Assembly: GCA_024336345.1 (NCBI GenBank)
Contig: JANFOG010000021.1
Location: forward strand, 62,001-126,000
DNA: 64,000 nt
From: Mariannaea sp. PMI_226
Lineage: Eukaryota; Ascomycota; Sordariomycetes; Hypocreales; Nectriaceae
Direction of reading: 5' to 3'
Shown here: one piece after another, positions 21,446-32,327 of the stretch
How the letters are laid out: each line of letters starts with the position of its first letter
Numbering within the stretch: position 1 is the first letter of the stretch
Translations under genes and position numbers: made by a program
Notes under the pieces: generated by a model
What the model saw: only the letters and a program-made list of their open reading frames with translations
Told to the model about the DNA's origin: nothing
The model's database searches: none

Positions 21446-22357
21446 TTTGCAATATTTTTTTCCAAACGATTTGAGTAAGAAACTCGCACCAGTGCATTTA
21501 TCTCACACCGCAAAGGTGGTAAGCATTGACCTGTCTAATATAGGTCTATTCTTCCCCGAAGGAGGGTTTAGAGGTAAATGTTGTAACATGTTGATAGGGC
21601 CATCTCCTTTCGAAGTCATCCCGTCTCCCAGGGATTCCATGCATGGGTATTGCGAATTGCGTTCGGCTTGTCGTCGCGAAATTTCCGAAGCGAGAGAAGA
21701 TCACGAGTCGCTCCAGGTCGTCAGCCCGATGTCACTCTAGGCCATAAGTATTAAACTTGTCTTTCAATGCGCGGGGTCTGTGGGGCATGTAAACGTCTAA
21801 TAAATGGACTCATCTTATTTAGGGGAAAGTTCCCCGTGTTGTCTGGTCTTAACAAGAATCTAGTTTTACCCCAGATTTTCAATCATGGAGAATGTGGAGC
21901 CAGCGAGAGTAGATTCGGCCGTGTCGGTTGTTTAGAGTGCCTGGAAAGTAGGAACGCCGATGTTGTCAACCCGGCTCGTCGGCTACTCTCCAGGCCCCAG
22001 TTGTGACAAGCCATGACGGTTGATCGCCTTCGAGCTGTAGAGTTACGACATCAAGTTTTTCTGGCTGCGGATTGCTAGGACGCTTCTGATCGACTAGTCT
22101 AACAAACATCTAACCCTCCTTCGGCACATCGGCTAGGAGCTTGGGGTCACTCTAAGTGGTGTCTTTTCTCAAGTTGCATTCTCTCATTTTACTATGGGCA
22201 CTTAGGCGAGTCACAGCTGTGTCCGCTCCCGTAATAAACCATTGGCTTCTCCCGTCTATTTATGAATGACCGCGTCTTGTTCCTATCTTCATTCTCAATC
22301 GTGTCATTGCTCGACCTCCTTGCTTGTTCACTCGACCGCTATCTCCCGTCAGCTACG
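21446..22357. promoter_or_regulatory. Shared divergent promoter of GH79 and sugar transporter genes
   Basis: A 912-bp region lies between two start codons on opposite strands, so both genes may be controlled together. Several CGG or CCG triplets occur (for example CGGCCGTGTCGG at 21917-21928 and CGGCTCGTCGG at 21971-21981), as expected for Zn2Cys6 sites, but no perfect copy of the 16946 palindrome was found. Confidence 0.45.
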
Positions 22358-24317
22358 ATGACGTCGACCCGGCATCTTAGCAACTTTACAGAAAGTCATG
22401 CCCTGACTTTTGTGCAGCGCATGAAGGAGTTCACTCCAATGATTTTCTTCATGACTTTGTGTGTATTTTCAGTTTGCATCCGGGGAGCTGCCATTGACCG
22501 AGGAGCATAGTTATCTCGCTATCACTGCCTGGAACTTCGGCTATGATGTATGAATTTTCCCAATGACGATTGAAAATCCCTGTTAACGTCTCTAGGTGTC
22601 TATTTTCTCCGGTGTTCAGGCAATGGAACGTCAGTCAATCCAAGAGGGAAAAAACTAAGTTGAAGGCGTTGAGCGATGTTTTGGATCATATCATAAGGCT
22701 ACCCAGACCTATGCCATTACGCCGTTCGTCACCTCCATCTTGAATTCATTCCCCTATCTCGGCAAGCTCATTGTTTGTCTCTCCGGGCCCATTTTTGGTC
22801 GCGCGCCGTACTAACGGCAGCTAAAGGGATGTTGGATTGCCACGCCCATGGCTGAGGGTATCGGTCGCAAAAAGTCCATCCTCGCCATGATTTTCATCAC
22901 TTATATGTACGTTCACCTTATTCCGACCTCTCCTGGGACTTGATACTCATGGATGAGTACAGCGGAGTTCTCCTTCAGATGACCTCAACTACCGTAGCTC
23001 AGTTCACTGTTGGCCGCATGCTCTGCTATGCAATGACCGGAATATGCGTCAATGTAATGCCCGCATTTATGGCAGAGTGTGCGCCAGCTTGCCTGCGGGG
23101 TATGGTTACCTCACAATTGCAAATGCAGATTGTGGTCGCACAACTAGTCGCATCTGGAGTTAACTATGGCACGTCCACGATCAGGTCAAATGCTGGGTGG
23201 AGAATTTCTATTGGTTAGTAAATCGTCTCTGGTGAAAAGCTCTCGATATGGAAGCTACTGACTCAACTTGTCTAGGTATCCAATTTGTAATGCCGACATT
23301 GCTACTGGTCTTATATCCCTTCATCGTGGAGTCGCCCCGTTGGTAAGCAAGCTGAATGGGAATGGAAGCAAGGAAAACCCAGCCTTGACATTGTTTAACA
23401 GGTTGATCTCTCGTGACCGCTGTGAAGAAGCTTCGACGTCCTTGCGCGCCCTGCGGAAAAAGAACGTCTCCGAAGAGTTGATCCAGGGAGAAATCAACTT
23501 TCTTAGCCAGATTCAAGGAAACGGGGGGAAAGGATCATGGAAAGAGGTGTTTTCCGGCACCAACAGAGTATGGATGTCGTTATTCCTATACTTGCTCAAG
23601 CTAACAACCGTGTAGCGTCGTACAATCGCTGCAGTAGTCGTAATGGTGGGTCAGCAAATCACCGGCCAGGCTTTCGTCTCTCAATATTCTGTATTGTTCT
23701 ATAAACAACAGGGCTATACAAATCACTTTGAGCTCGGAATGATTCAACAAGCTCTTGGTGTCGCTGCCAATCTCTTGACGACATTAATCGTTGACAGTTT
23801 TGGCCGACGTCAGATCCTCATTATCGGCGGCATTGCCAACTCGATCTTTCTTTTCATGATGGGCGCGATGGGCACGCTTAAGCATCCTAATACGGCAGAA
23901 AGCCGGCTATTGGTTGCCAGTGTCATGATTTGGTTCTACTTCTATCTTCTGTCCTGGGCGTCAGTGCCGTATATTGTCCTTGGCGAGGTAGCGACCAGAC
24001 GAGTGGTTGAAAAGACAAGTAACCTTGCCGTGTCACTTTCTGTTGTGGCAGCCTTCTTGGTGTCTTTCACGGCACCGTATCTCATCAACGCACCGTACGC
24101 ACACCTAGGCGGGAAAGTTGGGTTCATTTATGGTTCCTTGAGCGTCTTGTTCGTCGGTTTGACGTGGATCTTCGTGCCTGAGATGAAGGGACGTAGCTTG
24201 GAAGAGATTGACGCGCTATTTGCACAGAAAGTTGCGACGCGGAAATTTCCTAGAGCTAATGTTACTGTGGCCGAAGTGCTGACGGAGAAGATGGAAGAGA
24301 AGGATGTTGAAATGTAG
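22358..24317 (+). CDS. MFS sugar transporter
   Basis: Nine exons (22358-22411, 22473-22547, 22596-22629, 22666-22772, 22827-22906, 22963-23213, 23276-23342, 23402-23567, 23616-24317) give 511 residues. The family marks are FGYDVSIFSGVQAM in the first helix, SFPYLGKLIGCWIATPMAEG, IGRKKS, IVESPRW before the central loop, MVGQQITGQAFVSQYS, VDSFGRRQI and the C-terminal PEMKGRSLEEIDALF. It is a plasma-membrane proton-coupled importer of the maltose/hexose/uronate-type sugar porter family. The intron at 22630-22665 is only 36 nt, very short for this type of genome, so that junction needs checking. All other introns are 48-62 nt. It probably imports the sugar released by the GH79 enzyme. Confidence 0.87.
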
Positions 24318-26947
24318 TTAGAGTTCGAAGTGTATTCGTTTGTAAACTAAGACATCATGGATGATTTAGATCCGATGACAAACTTAGCCTAGTAGGGTTT
24401 TTTACTTATACCTTTCGGAGAGGAAGGTCGTAGTACCGCCTAACGACAGAAATTCTACACAATCTGCCGTGACATAAAGCTTATAGTCAAAGGGCGCGGA
24501 ATTGTAGGAGTTGTGATATATTTCGAATAGTAGTCACTAATCACTGAGTCAGAAACAAGTGTATCATTGGCAGCTAAGCAGTCCACAGGTCTGTGGGTTT
24601 GGTGATATCTGGACCGCATTGGGCACCGCAAGGAAGGCGAGTGCGCTTGAACTTGTACACATCTCAGACACACGGTCCCAAGCCAGCGGAGCTCATCCTC
24701 CCCAAACACCCATACAGTACCTGCAGCTAGACTGCTGAAATATCCAGAAATTGCCTCCCGGTTGGAAAGGCTGCTAGTGTTCAGTAAGGGCGTAGGATGC
24801 ATTTCCAAACTTGAACTGTTCCTGCCGGGTCCTTCGCAATGCTAATTGGTACAATTCAACTTCTGGCGAAATGGAGGATGCTGCAGAGCTGTTAACTCCA
24901 TCTCTGTACCCAGACCAACTAGGGTTAAAGTATGCAGCCGCGGCATGGTAGGCCGAACTGTTGCACCGATCATTTTGGCCATGAATCCGTTGACTTCTGA
25001 CATGGCGAAGCGATGCTGCAAAGCCCTAGGGGTACCCCTAGAGTGTTGAGTGTATACTAGCTAATCGGTGCAAGAAGGTTCTCTGCCGCTCGTTTACCTG
25101 TCTTTTGAATCTGGGTATCTGGCAATTGTGGAGCGAATCATAGTTGCAAGTCTGTTTTTGACAGATCTGCCTAGAAGTGGGAGAGTTTACGCGGCGATAC
25201 TTCCAACTTTATCAAAGGCCGACTTTCTTGATAGTTCCTATTGCTAAGATCTACAGCTTACAGGATGAGATTCATTACTCGGCTAATTAAACCACGCCAA
25301 TTTATTAAGAGCAGTGAACGGACAAGCATAATGACTAGCATAACTGAAAATGTGTAAGCAGCGCGGGCCACGGTAAGATTGCTCGGGATGGTACGGCAAG
25401 TAGGAGTTACATTAATCCCTAGTTATCATTGTGTAAAGCGGGCCCGCCCCCAACTTGGTATGAGTTCGATCTTGTATGCTAGTAATGTAATAGCTTGGAC
25501 CATAATCTGGTTTGATTGAATATCCTGAATGAGAGTGTTTCCTTAGCTCTCCCACAACTTCCTGCTTATAATCTTTCAACAAGAAGTCTCAATGATAGCG
25601 AAGTATTATTTCACAAGCAAAGACGTGGTTTCAGTTTGAATTTCGCTTCCGGTAGTAATCAAGGGGGGCATTTGAAAGTATGGAATGACTGTAATTGATG
25701 CTTAGGCACGTAGAGCACACAAGGCAGGCTAGCTGGCCGGTTGAAGGTATAATCAAAGACTGTCTCAGATTATACACCGCCTTTATATGATCGCTAGATT
25801 CTTGTCTCTGGGCGCTATCGGCATGATTTCACTCCGTCTTAATAATCAATCATATCTCACCCGTGCTAACATCGGCAAAGATGACTTGCTCTCCTAGTTT
25901 GCGAGCAGCATGGCAAGATAACTTGGCGACCTCAAGGGCTCAGTTCTGCGTTATTGCGGCAGACGTATCACATGTAAAATTCTAGAATGAAGAGTTTTTT
26001 TTTGATAGAAAACACCGAGGGCCATCTACAGGAGATTTATGGTCTGATATAAGTGAAGCCACTCGAAGAGCGTATGATTGGTAGACTGTCGATCAAAAGG
26101 TCGGAAATCCATCCCTTTACCCCTCTCTTTCGATTCTTACAGTGGACAAGAGCTGAAGGAGCTGATACTACCTGCTCAAGTGAGAATAGCTGAGCTTATT
26201 GTGGATATCAAGATGACCTCAGGTTTGTCTTGGCTAAGCAAGCCTAAATTTCTCGTCAGTGTATACCAGCAGAGAAAATGCGGTTTTTAAAATCATTGGT
26301 ATTGAATTGTTGCAACTCAACACCTAGTCCGTGTTAATCAAAAAAGACTAGCATCAAGGCCTCTGCTAGACTCTTTGTCCTAGCACACACTTCCAGCACC
26401 ACACTATCTACCGTAAGAGTAGTATGACAGTGATGCCCTTGCAGAGAGGAATTTGGGATACTGTTTGGATGTATTATTGGTTTCACCGAGGGGGGCTGGC
26501 TGGGTATGTTGCTGCCGACACGTGATCCAAATATTTCGCGCCATTCACATGCGATGCCGACGATGCGAATCTAATGTTACATTTTCGGACAGTCGGATGC
26601 TGATTATGGTTATATCGGAGCGAGGAGAAAGATCCGGGGACCCCATGGGGAAACATTGCCGGGTTCCACTTCTGACATTATTAGGAATGACAGGAGAACC
26701 CCGGTAAGGCGGAGGATTTGACATCTTGGAAGTCAATATGGCGTCTACCGTGCTGGGGACTACTGAGAAAAGGCGAATAATCATGCCGCAGAGTATGTAT
26801 TGAAACCCGAATAGTATTTTGTAGATGGGAGGATGAAAGCTATAAATACGGCGAGATCTCCAGCCTTCTGAATGAATGAATCTAAAGAACTTGCAATCAT
26901 CAATAACACTCAATAGCAATTAACAGCAACTCAAACATACCACCAAA
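24318..26947. other. Long intergenic region
   Basis: About 2.6 kb without a recognisable gene. Short frames (24455-24808 minus, 26545-26919 minus) lack family motifs. The last 110 bp form the promoter of the CFEM gene. Confidence 0.4.
26841..26848 (+). promoter_or_regulatory. TATA box of the CFEM gene
   Basis: TATAAATA lies 100 bp before the start codon, followed by a CA-rich leader typical of highly expressed fungal genes. Confidence 0.55.
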
Positions 26948-27296
26948 ATGCGGTTTTCTACCACTTTCTTCGCCGTAGCCCTTGTTGGCGTTACCTTTGC
27001 TCTTCCTCAGGCTGAGTGTCCTGAGACCTCTGCCATTCCTGCCTGCGGTGTAAGTCGACTCGATATCAACAGTGGTGAAGACTTCTACAGAATATAGCTT
27101 ACTGATTGGAACTCCTCAGGCTCCTTGCATTACGTCGGCAGCTGCGGCTGTTGGTTGTACTGATATCCCCTGCCAGTGCACCAGCTCCAACGCTGTTCAA
27201 GCCTCTGCTATCAATTGTGTGATCAGCAATTGTGGTTTTAACGGGGCCCTCTCCGTCCAGGCTGCTGCCGCCGCAGTCTGCACAGCTTGTGCCTAA
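26948..27296 (+). CDS. Small secreted CFEM protein
   Basis: Two exons (26948-27049 and 27120-27296) encode 92 residues. A signal peptide ends near FALPQ. The rest is one CFEM domain with the exact family spacing: Cys33-x3-Cys37-x9-Cys47, Asp49, Cys52-x-Cys54-x12-Cys67-x4-Cys72-x15-Cys88. Two extra cysteines, 24 and 91, flank it. CFEM proteins occur at the cell surface or outside. Some bind heme through the conserved Asp and others act in host interaction. There is no obvious C-terminal GPI signal, because the protein stops right after the last cysteine, so it is probably released. A TATA box and CA-rich leader suggest strong expression. Confidence 0.93.
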
Positions 27297-28792
27297 TTGA
27301 GCGTGATTTGACTGGGAGAAACGTTAGTGGGACGTATGGCTCTTGTCGGATGAATGGTATTGAATCACGGTACGGTGCTAGTTGCACGGCAGATCTCACA
27401 TGTATAAGTGGCCAAATAGCTCGTATTCGTCCCATATCAGACTTAACCTTTCAATGTCCAATGCTGAACGGCCTGAATCTCTCTGTCTGGACTAATGAGA
27501 CTTGAAATGCATCTTGACGTCTCTATTGTGCCCTATCAATTGGCACATGTACTATAACGTACTGCCACCAGCCCCGTGAGCTGTTGCAATACTGTAATAG
27601 CGATGAGAATCGGGTCATCATCTTTGGCTCAAGGAACCGTTTACTCGATTCTGGAACATGCCCGCCCCCAAATGTGACCAAGCCAGTTCACTATCATAAA
27701 CTCTATCTACATGCCAAGAAGATGTTCTTGGAGGCTGAGATAAACCAAAGAAATCGGCGAAAGAGAGTCGAGCAGAGCAATCACAGCGTCCAAGGCCACC
27801 AGTCCCGCCCAAAACAGTCTGGGGGAAAGGCAACAGACAGTAAGTGTAGCTCATTCATTACGTATTACTTGTATGTGTCGTGTAGGTTAGGCATACGGCG
27901 GGGAAATAAAACGGGGCCATATTCTTGTGTTGTTCATGGTCAGAAAATGGCTCCACCCCATGTCAAAGATCATTTTGAAGTTGTTCACGATGGGTGGTGG
28001 TTGGGCTAGGGTAACCATGTGCGAGAAGCCCCATAGTTGGGGTTGGATACGTTACATAATTTAATCCAAACAAACGGAACCAAACGAGCGTTTGGCGAGT
28101 ATGCAGACAAACTGACCCCCTCCCCCTCCCCCCGGTCAGACCTGACCGTAGCAGGGGTTAACGGATAACATGGTCAACTTTCTGAATTGACCTAGCCAAT
28201 TGAGTATAAATTGATTCGGAATCAGTTTTTATGTTATTTCCACTTGCGCCAAAACATCACATATTTATATTACATAAACATCATAAACTAATTTAGAATT
28301 GAGTAATATTATTTACATATCTATAATTGTTTCTTCCTCTGCTGCGTTTGAACGATATTATAAACATTTTTATAAAGATTATATAGAAGGAAAAAAGAAA
28401 TTCTAGATATTATGTGATTTAAATGATCAATGAAGCAGAGCTGGCCGGGTCAGGTTATCCTTTCACCCCTGCCACGATCAGGTTTGACAAGAGCGGGTGG
28501 ACTCAGTTTATCTACACTCAGCGTTTGGCCCGTCAACACTAATAAAACCTCGCAAAAGATGAAAGAGAACTTAGGTTGAATGATATTAAATTCTTGTCAG
28601 CACTATAGAAAAATCTCTCACCGCCCAATACCAGTCTTGGTATGTGCGGTGCGCTGGGAGATTGGCTATAAAGACTGATGGTTCAACGAAAGCATCCTGT
28701 TGACTTGTTTTGCAAACAGAAGTGAACAACGTTTCTTCAGTGTTACACCGCTCACCGACCTGCGGACGAAGATAGGTGCAAGTCTATAAATA
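27297..28792. other. Intergenic region with C-tract and palindrome
   Basis: No recognised gene. Contains a C-rich tract (28117-28133) directly followed by the CGG-N10-CCG palindrome (28133-28148), then a strongly AT-rich stretch (28200-28440). The frame at 27584-28009 has no family signature. Confidence 0.4.
28133..28148. promoter_or_regulatory. Perfect CGG-N10-CCG palindrome
   Basis: CGGTCAGACCTGACCG is fully palindromic and has the CGG-N10-CCG layout bound by some Zn2Cys6 dimers (Put3-type spacing). It lies 645 bp before the secreted hydrolase start, which may be its target. Confidence 0.4.
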
Positions 28793-29920
28793 ATGCATGC
28801 ATCGTTACATCTCTTTCTCGCCATCACGGCAGCATCGGCATCTTTTGCCGCCGCGGATTTTGCGGTAGACTGCAAGATTACCACATTCCCTATTACTGTT
28901 TCTTCCAACAATTCTGACCTGACGGGTGACTATGATCCCAACAATGCCACCTCCATCGATGCGTTTGTGAACCAGGCCCTGAACACCGGTGCGGTTGGCA
29001 ACGGAGGCGATGTTGCGACGAAAGCGTCGCTCTCCATCAGCGCCCAGTACTGTACTCCCGCTGGTTCCAGAAATTTGCAGAACATCCAGGTCCTTGTTCA
29101 CGGAAACACCTGTGACCGGACTATTTGGGATGCTCTAGGCCAATCATCTCTCCAGAAGGAGAACTACTCCTATCAACGGTACTTTGCCTCTCGGGGATAT
29201 GCCACCTTGGCAATCGATATGCCTGGTCACGGGCAGTCGACTTTTCCAGATCCGAACACGATAGTGCAGATGCCACTAGAAGCAGCTGTCATCAACGCCA
29301 TCACAACCTCTCTCCGCTCGAAGAAAAACCCCCTTGGCGTTGCATTCTCAAAAATCGCGTTTGTCGGGCATTCCTATGGCTCCGTCACTGGTGTCGCTGC
29401 CGCTCGATTAACCCCTGGTTTTGCTGATGCTCTAATCATGACAGGATGGTCTGCATATCTGCCCCTTCCTAGTCCACTTCTTCAATTACAGATGCACTCC
29501 GCTGCTCTGCTTTTTGACCGCTTCAAGAAGCTCCCCTTGGGGTACCTTACTGCCAGCAACAAGACTGGCCATGAAAATATCTTCTTCGGTGGATCCTTCG
29601 ACCCTCGAATTCCAGAGACTAGTTTCCGTCTTCAATCTGTGATGACCTGCGGTGAAGGTGGCAGTATTGTGACGGGTCTTCAACCTGCCCCAATCTACAA
29701 CGGCAAGGTTCTGGTCATCACTGGCAATGATGATATTCTCTTCTGTAATGCGGCGAACGGAGCGTGTGTTGACCAGCTGTCAAGCTCAACTGCTCTGCTT
29801 CCTAATGCGACATCATTCAACACCCACGTTATTCCAAATACAGGGCATAACTTTATGCTACATAACTCTAAGACTGACTCGTTCAACCAGATTCAGCTGT
29901 TCCTAGATACGAATCTATAG
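28793..29920 (+). CDS. Secreted alpha/beta hydrolase
   Basis: A single exon of 375 residues without lesions. A signal peptide (MHASLHLFLAITAASASFAAA) leads a long N-terminal extension with several N-glycosylation sequons. The fold marks are VLVHGNTCDRTIWD (oxyanion region), IDMPGHGQS, VGHSYGSVTG with the nucleophile Ser194, ITGNDD with Asp313 or Asp314, and NTGHNF with His352. This is the classic Ser-Asp-His triad order. Members include esterases, lipases and lactonases, and nothing narrows the substrate. The leader and absence of membrane helices point to an extracellular enzyme. The CGG-N10-CCG palindrome upstream could regulate it. Confidence 0.92.
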   Translation: MHASLHLFLAITAASASFAAADFAVDCKITTFPITVSSNNSDLTGDYDPNNATSIDAFVNQALNTGAVGNGGDVATKASLSISAQYCTPAGSRNLQNIQVLVHGNTCDRTIWDALGQSSLQKENYSYQRYFASRGYATLAIDMPGHGQSTFPDPNTIVQMPLEAAVINAITTSLRSKKNPLGVAFSKIAFVGHSYGSVTGVAAARLTPGFADALIMTGWSAYLPLPSPLLQLQMHSAALLFDRFKKLPLGYLTASNKTGHENIFFGGSFDPRIPETSFRLQSVMTCGEGGSIVTGLQPAPIYNGKVLVITGNDDILFCNAANGACVDQLSSSTALLPNATSFNTHVIPNTGHNFMLHNSKTDSFNQIQLFLDTNL

Positions 29921-32327
29921 AGAATTTGGAACAAATGAAGGGCGCCCCCGGCGTATCACAAACCGGCAAGAAAAAAGAAGTCGACATTCCATTCTTCCAT
30001 AGAACCTTTTTTGCAATATACGCTGATTGAATGGCAAAAGAGCTACAATCATCTTTTCGTGGCGGAAATCCCTTCGAATCTGTGTAGCGATGTGGCTCTA
30101 CTGCTGAAATGCCAGTCCTTACTTGCCAGTTTTGGCTGCCTCCTACTGAAAGGTTACTGAAATCGATTACTCTGCCCGCTTTCTTTGCCAAGAGAAGACC
30201 CTAGCTCATTAAAATGTCTCCTCGCGATCATCTGATTGACAGCTCAGATTGGGGCGCCGCTAAGTCGCCTCCTAGCTTCTATGGATCCACTTCATCCTAC
30301 GAAACTCACTGTTCATTGTTGCAAGTAATGGCTTTTTGTGTCGGTATGCCTACAAGAGACTTAATCTTTGATAATCTGTCGTATATTCGAATTCAATAGT
30401 AAAGTTTCATCCATCGTCGGAATTGCTAGCCAAGATCTGCTAGCAGCCGGTCGCGGGAATAATTTGATGAAATTATCGGCACCGAGTTTTAGAGTCAAAC
30501 AAGTTCAATCCTCATGCCGTTGGTAGGTGTACATGTAGAGATGCTAATGGAAAGACAACATCTGTGCTCACATATAGGACATTTGGTTCCTCGCTGATTA
30601 CTGGTTGAAACAATCTAGCCAAGTATCGATGCCAGTCTTCTTAGTTTAATCGGTAGGTTTCGGCTGTTGTCAGCCATTGGCATGGAAATTGGTTCCTGTC
30701 CTCAGTCCGCAATAATTGAGATATTTCTGGGTTGTAAGTGCCAAGGGCGAAGTATATTTGTGAGTAGAATTGTGTAAGAGACTACTCATGGAAACATTCA
30801 TCTACATGACTGAACTGCACCTGAAGGGAAGAATGCTTATAACACAGTTGAAAGGTTAATTCCACATGATAGACCAGAGTTTTGAAGTTGCTCCTGACAA
30901 AATCTCTTAACAGTATATAGCATAACCAACAATTTTCCAGTAAAAGATTATTGAGAGGGCAGCTCATGACCTTGACGAATTGTGAAGGCCAACCGTCCGG
31001 CCTGCACTTGACTTCAGCCTCCTAACTATTGGTGCAATCTTTCGAGCTCACTAGCTCAGGTACACAGTCTCTGGAGCCCCAAGATTTCAACAGGTATAGG
31101 CAGCTTTGCCACAGGTGAACCCGCCGCGGCAGGTTCTGTCAAACTGATTATCAAACTGACAAGAATGGCTATTCAGGAGCACTCTCTTCCACAATGAAGT
31201 TCCTGATTATCTATACACAATATTCAACTAAAATTGAAACAGGTCACACAAACGGCTGAAAGCGTTCAGTAATTGCGTTTGCTACTATCGCAATGTTGCT
31301 CGTTGAGTAGTTGGGAAGTGTGATGTAAAAATGGAGCTGAAGGATTAGATTGGTTGGATACGCGCAAGGTAAGTCTATGGATGAGACACCCATTCGAGAT
31401 AGCCAAAGAATATACCGAGTTTATGGTCTTCGATGGCATTGGGTGTCTCAAACATGATGGTTGGGCGCCTCACTGTATAATATACATGCATAATCTTCCC
31501 TCTGTGAACACCCTGATTAGAAACCAAACATTGTTTTCTCCACTCCCGAGATATCGAAAGGATACTCATGCCCGTGTATTTCCCGTTTTCTCAACTGCCC
31601 TCCAGGCTCAAACTGTTCGGGAATTCCTTCAACCGATCTAAGGTCCGTAGCTAGGGCAAACGAAAGGCTCGACTTTTCGAGCTGCCAGGCTCTATCCAGG
31701 AGTGTCCCAATATGGGATTAGGGAGGGGAAAGGTCATTATCAGTCGCTACAAAGTTGACCTCTCATTTAACTCTGTGTAGTAGTCAAATACACTTGGTGT
31801 TCTACTGGGACATGGTCTAAACGATGGATCAGGAAGCGGGTTTTCCCAACCTGAGACGAGCGGCTGCAGCGCATGCCAATGTCTTAAACTGCTGACTACC
31901 AAAAGGCTTTCTACTGTGCACTCCCTACCGTTTCTCCTCTTCAAATTCCTATCAAAAACCGGATGTATTTAGGCCGAGCAGGAGACCGATCCGGCGTGAG
32001 CGTTGAGACTTCCGAAAGTAGTAAGACCCGGATAAGAGAAAGACGAGCCAACCTTGGTGGCACAGGCAGTATCCCTGAAGAGTTCGAATCGTTAATAAAG
32101 AAATTCAATCTGCTTACTTGAGGAAAGGCAGGCTTACGAGTAAAACGTACAGCTTCCCTTGTTGGGACCAGCAGAGCGGATATTATGGTAGCTGAAGTGG
32201 ATGACATTAGTACCCGAAAAGAAGATAAAAGAGTGTGAGATACAGGCCATCGTCGGATCACGCGTAGCGAAGCTGCGAACGATAGCCCATTCCCTATCAC
32301 TTCCCCCTCAGCAAAGGTTAGAACTTA
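29921..32327. other. Long intergenic region
   Basis: About 2.4 kb with no recognised gene. Frames on both strands (29883-30191 minus, 31354-31641 plus, 31941-32300 minus) show no family motifs. Nothing repetitive stands out. Confidence 0.4.

Noticed and set aside
27584..28009. 141-codon plus-strand frame
   Set aside because: Low-complexity basic composition, no motif, no neighbours supporting it.
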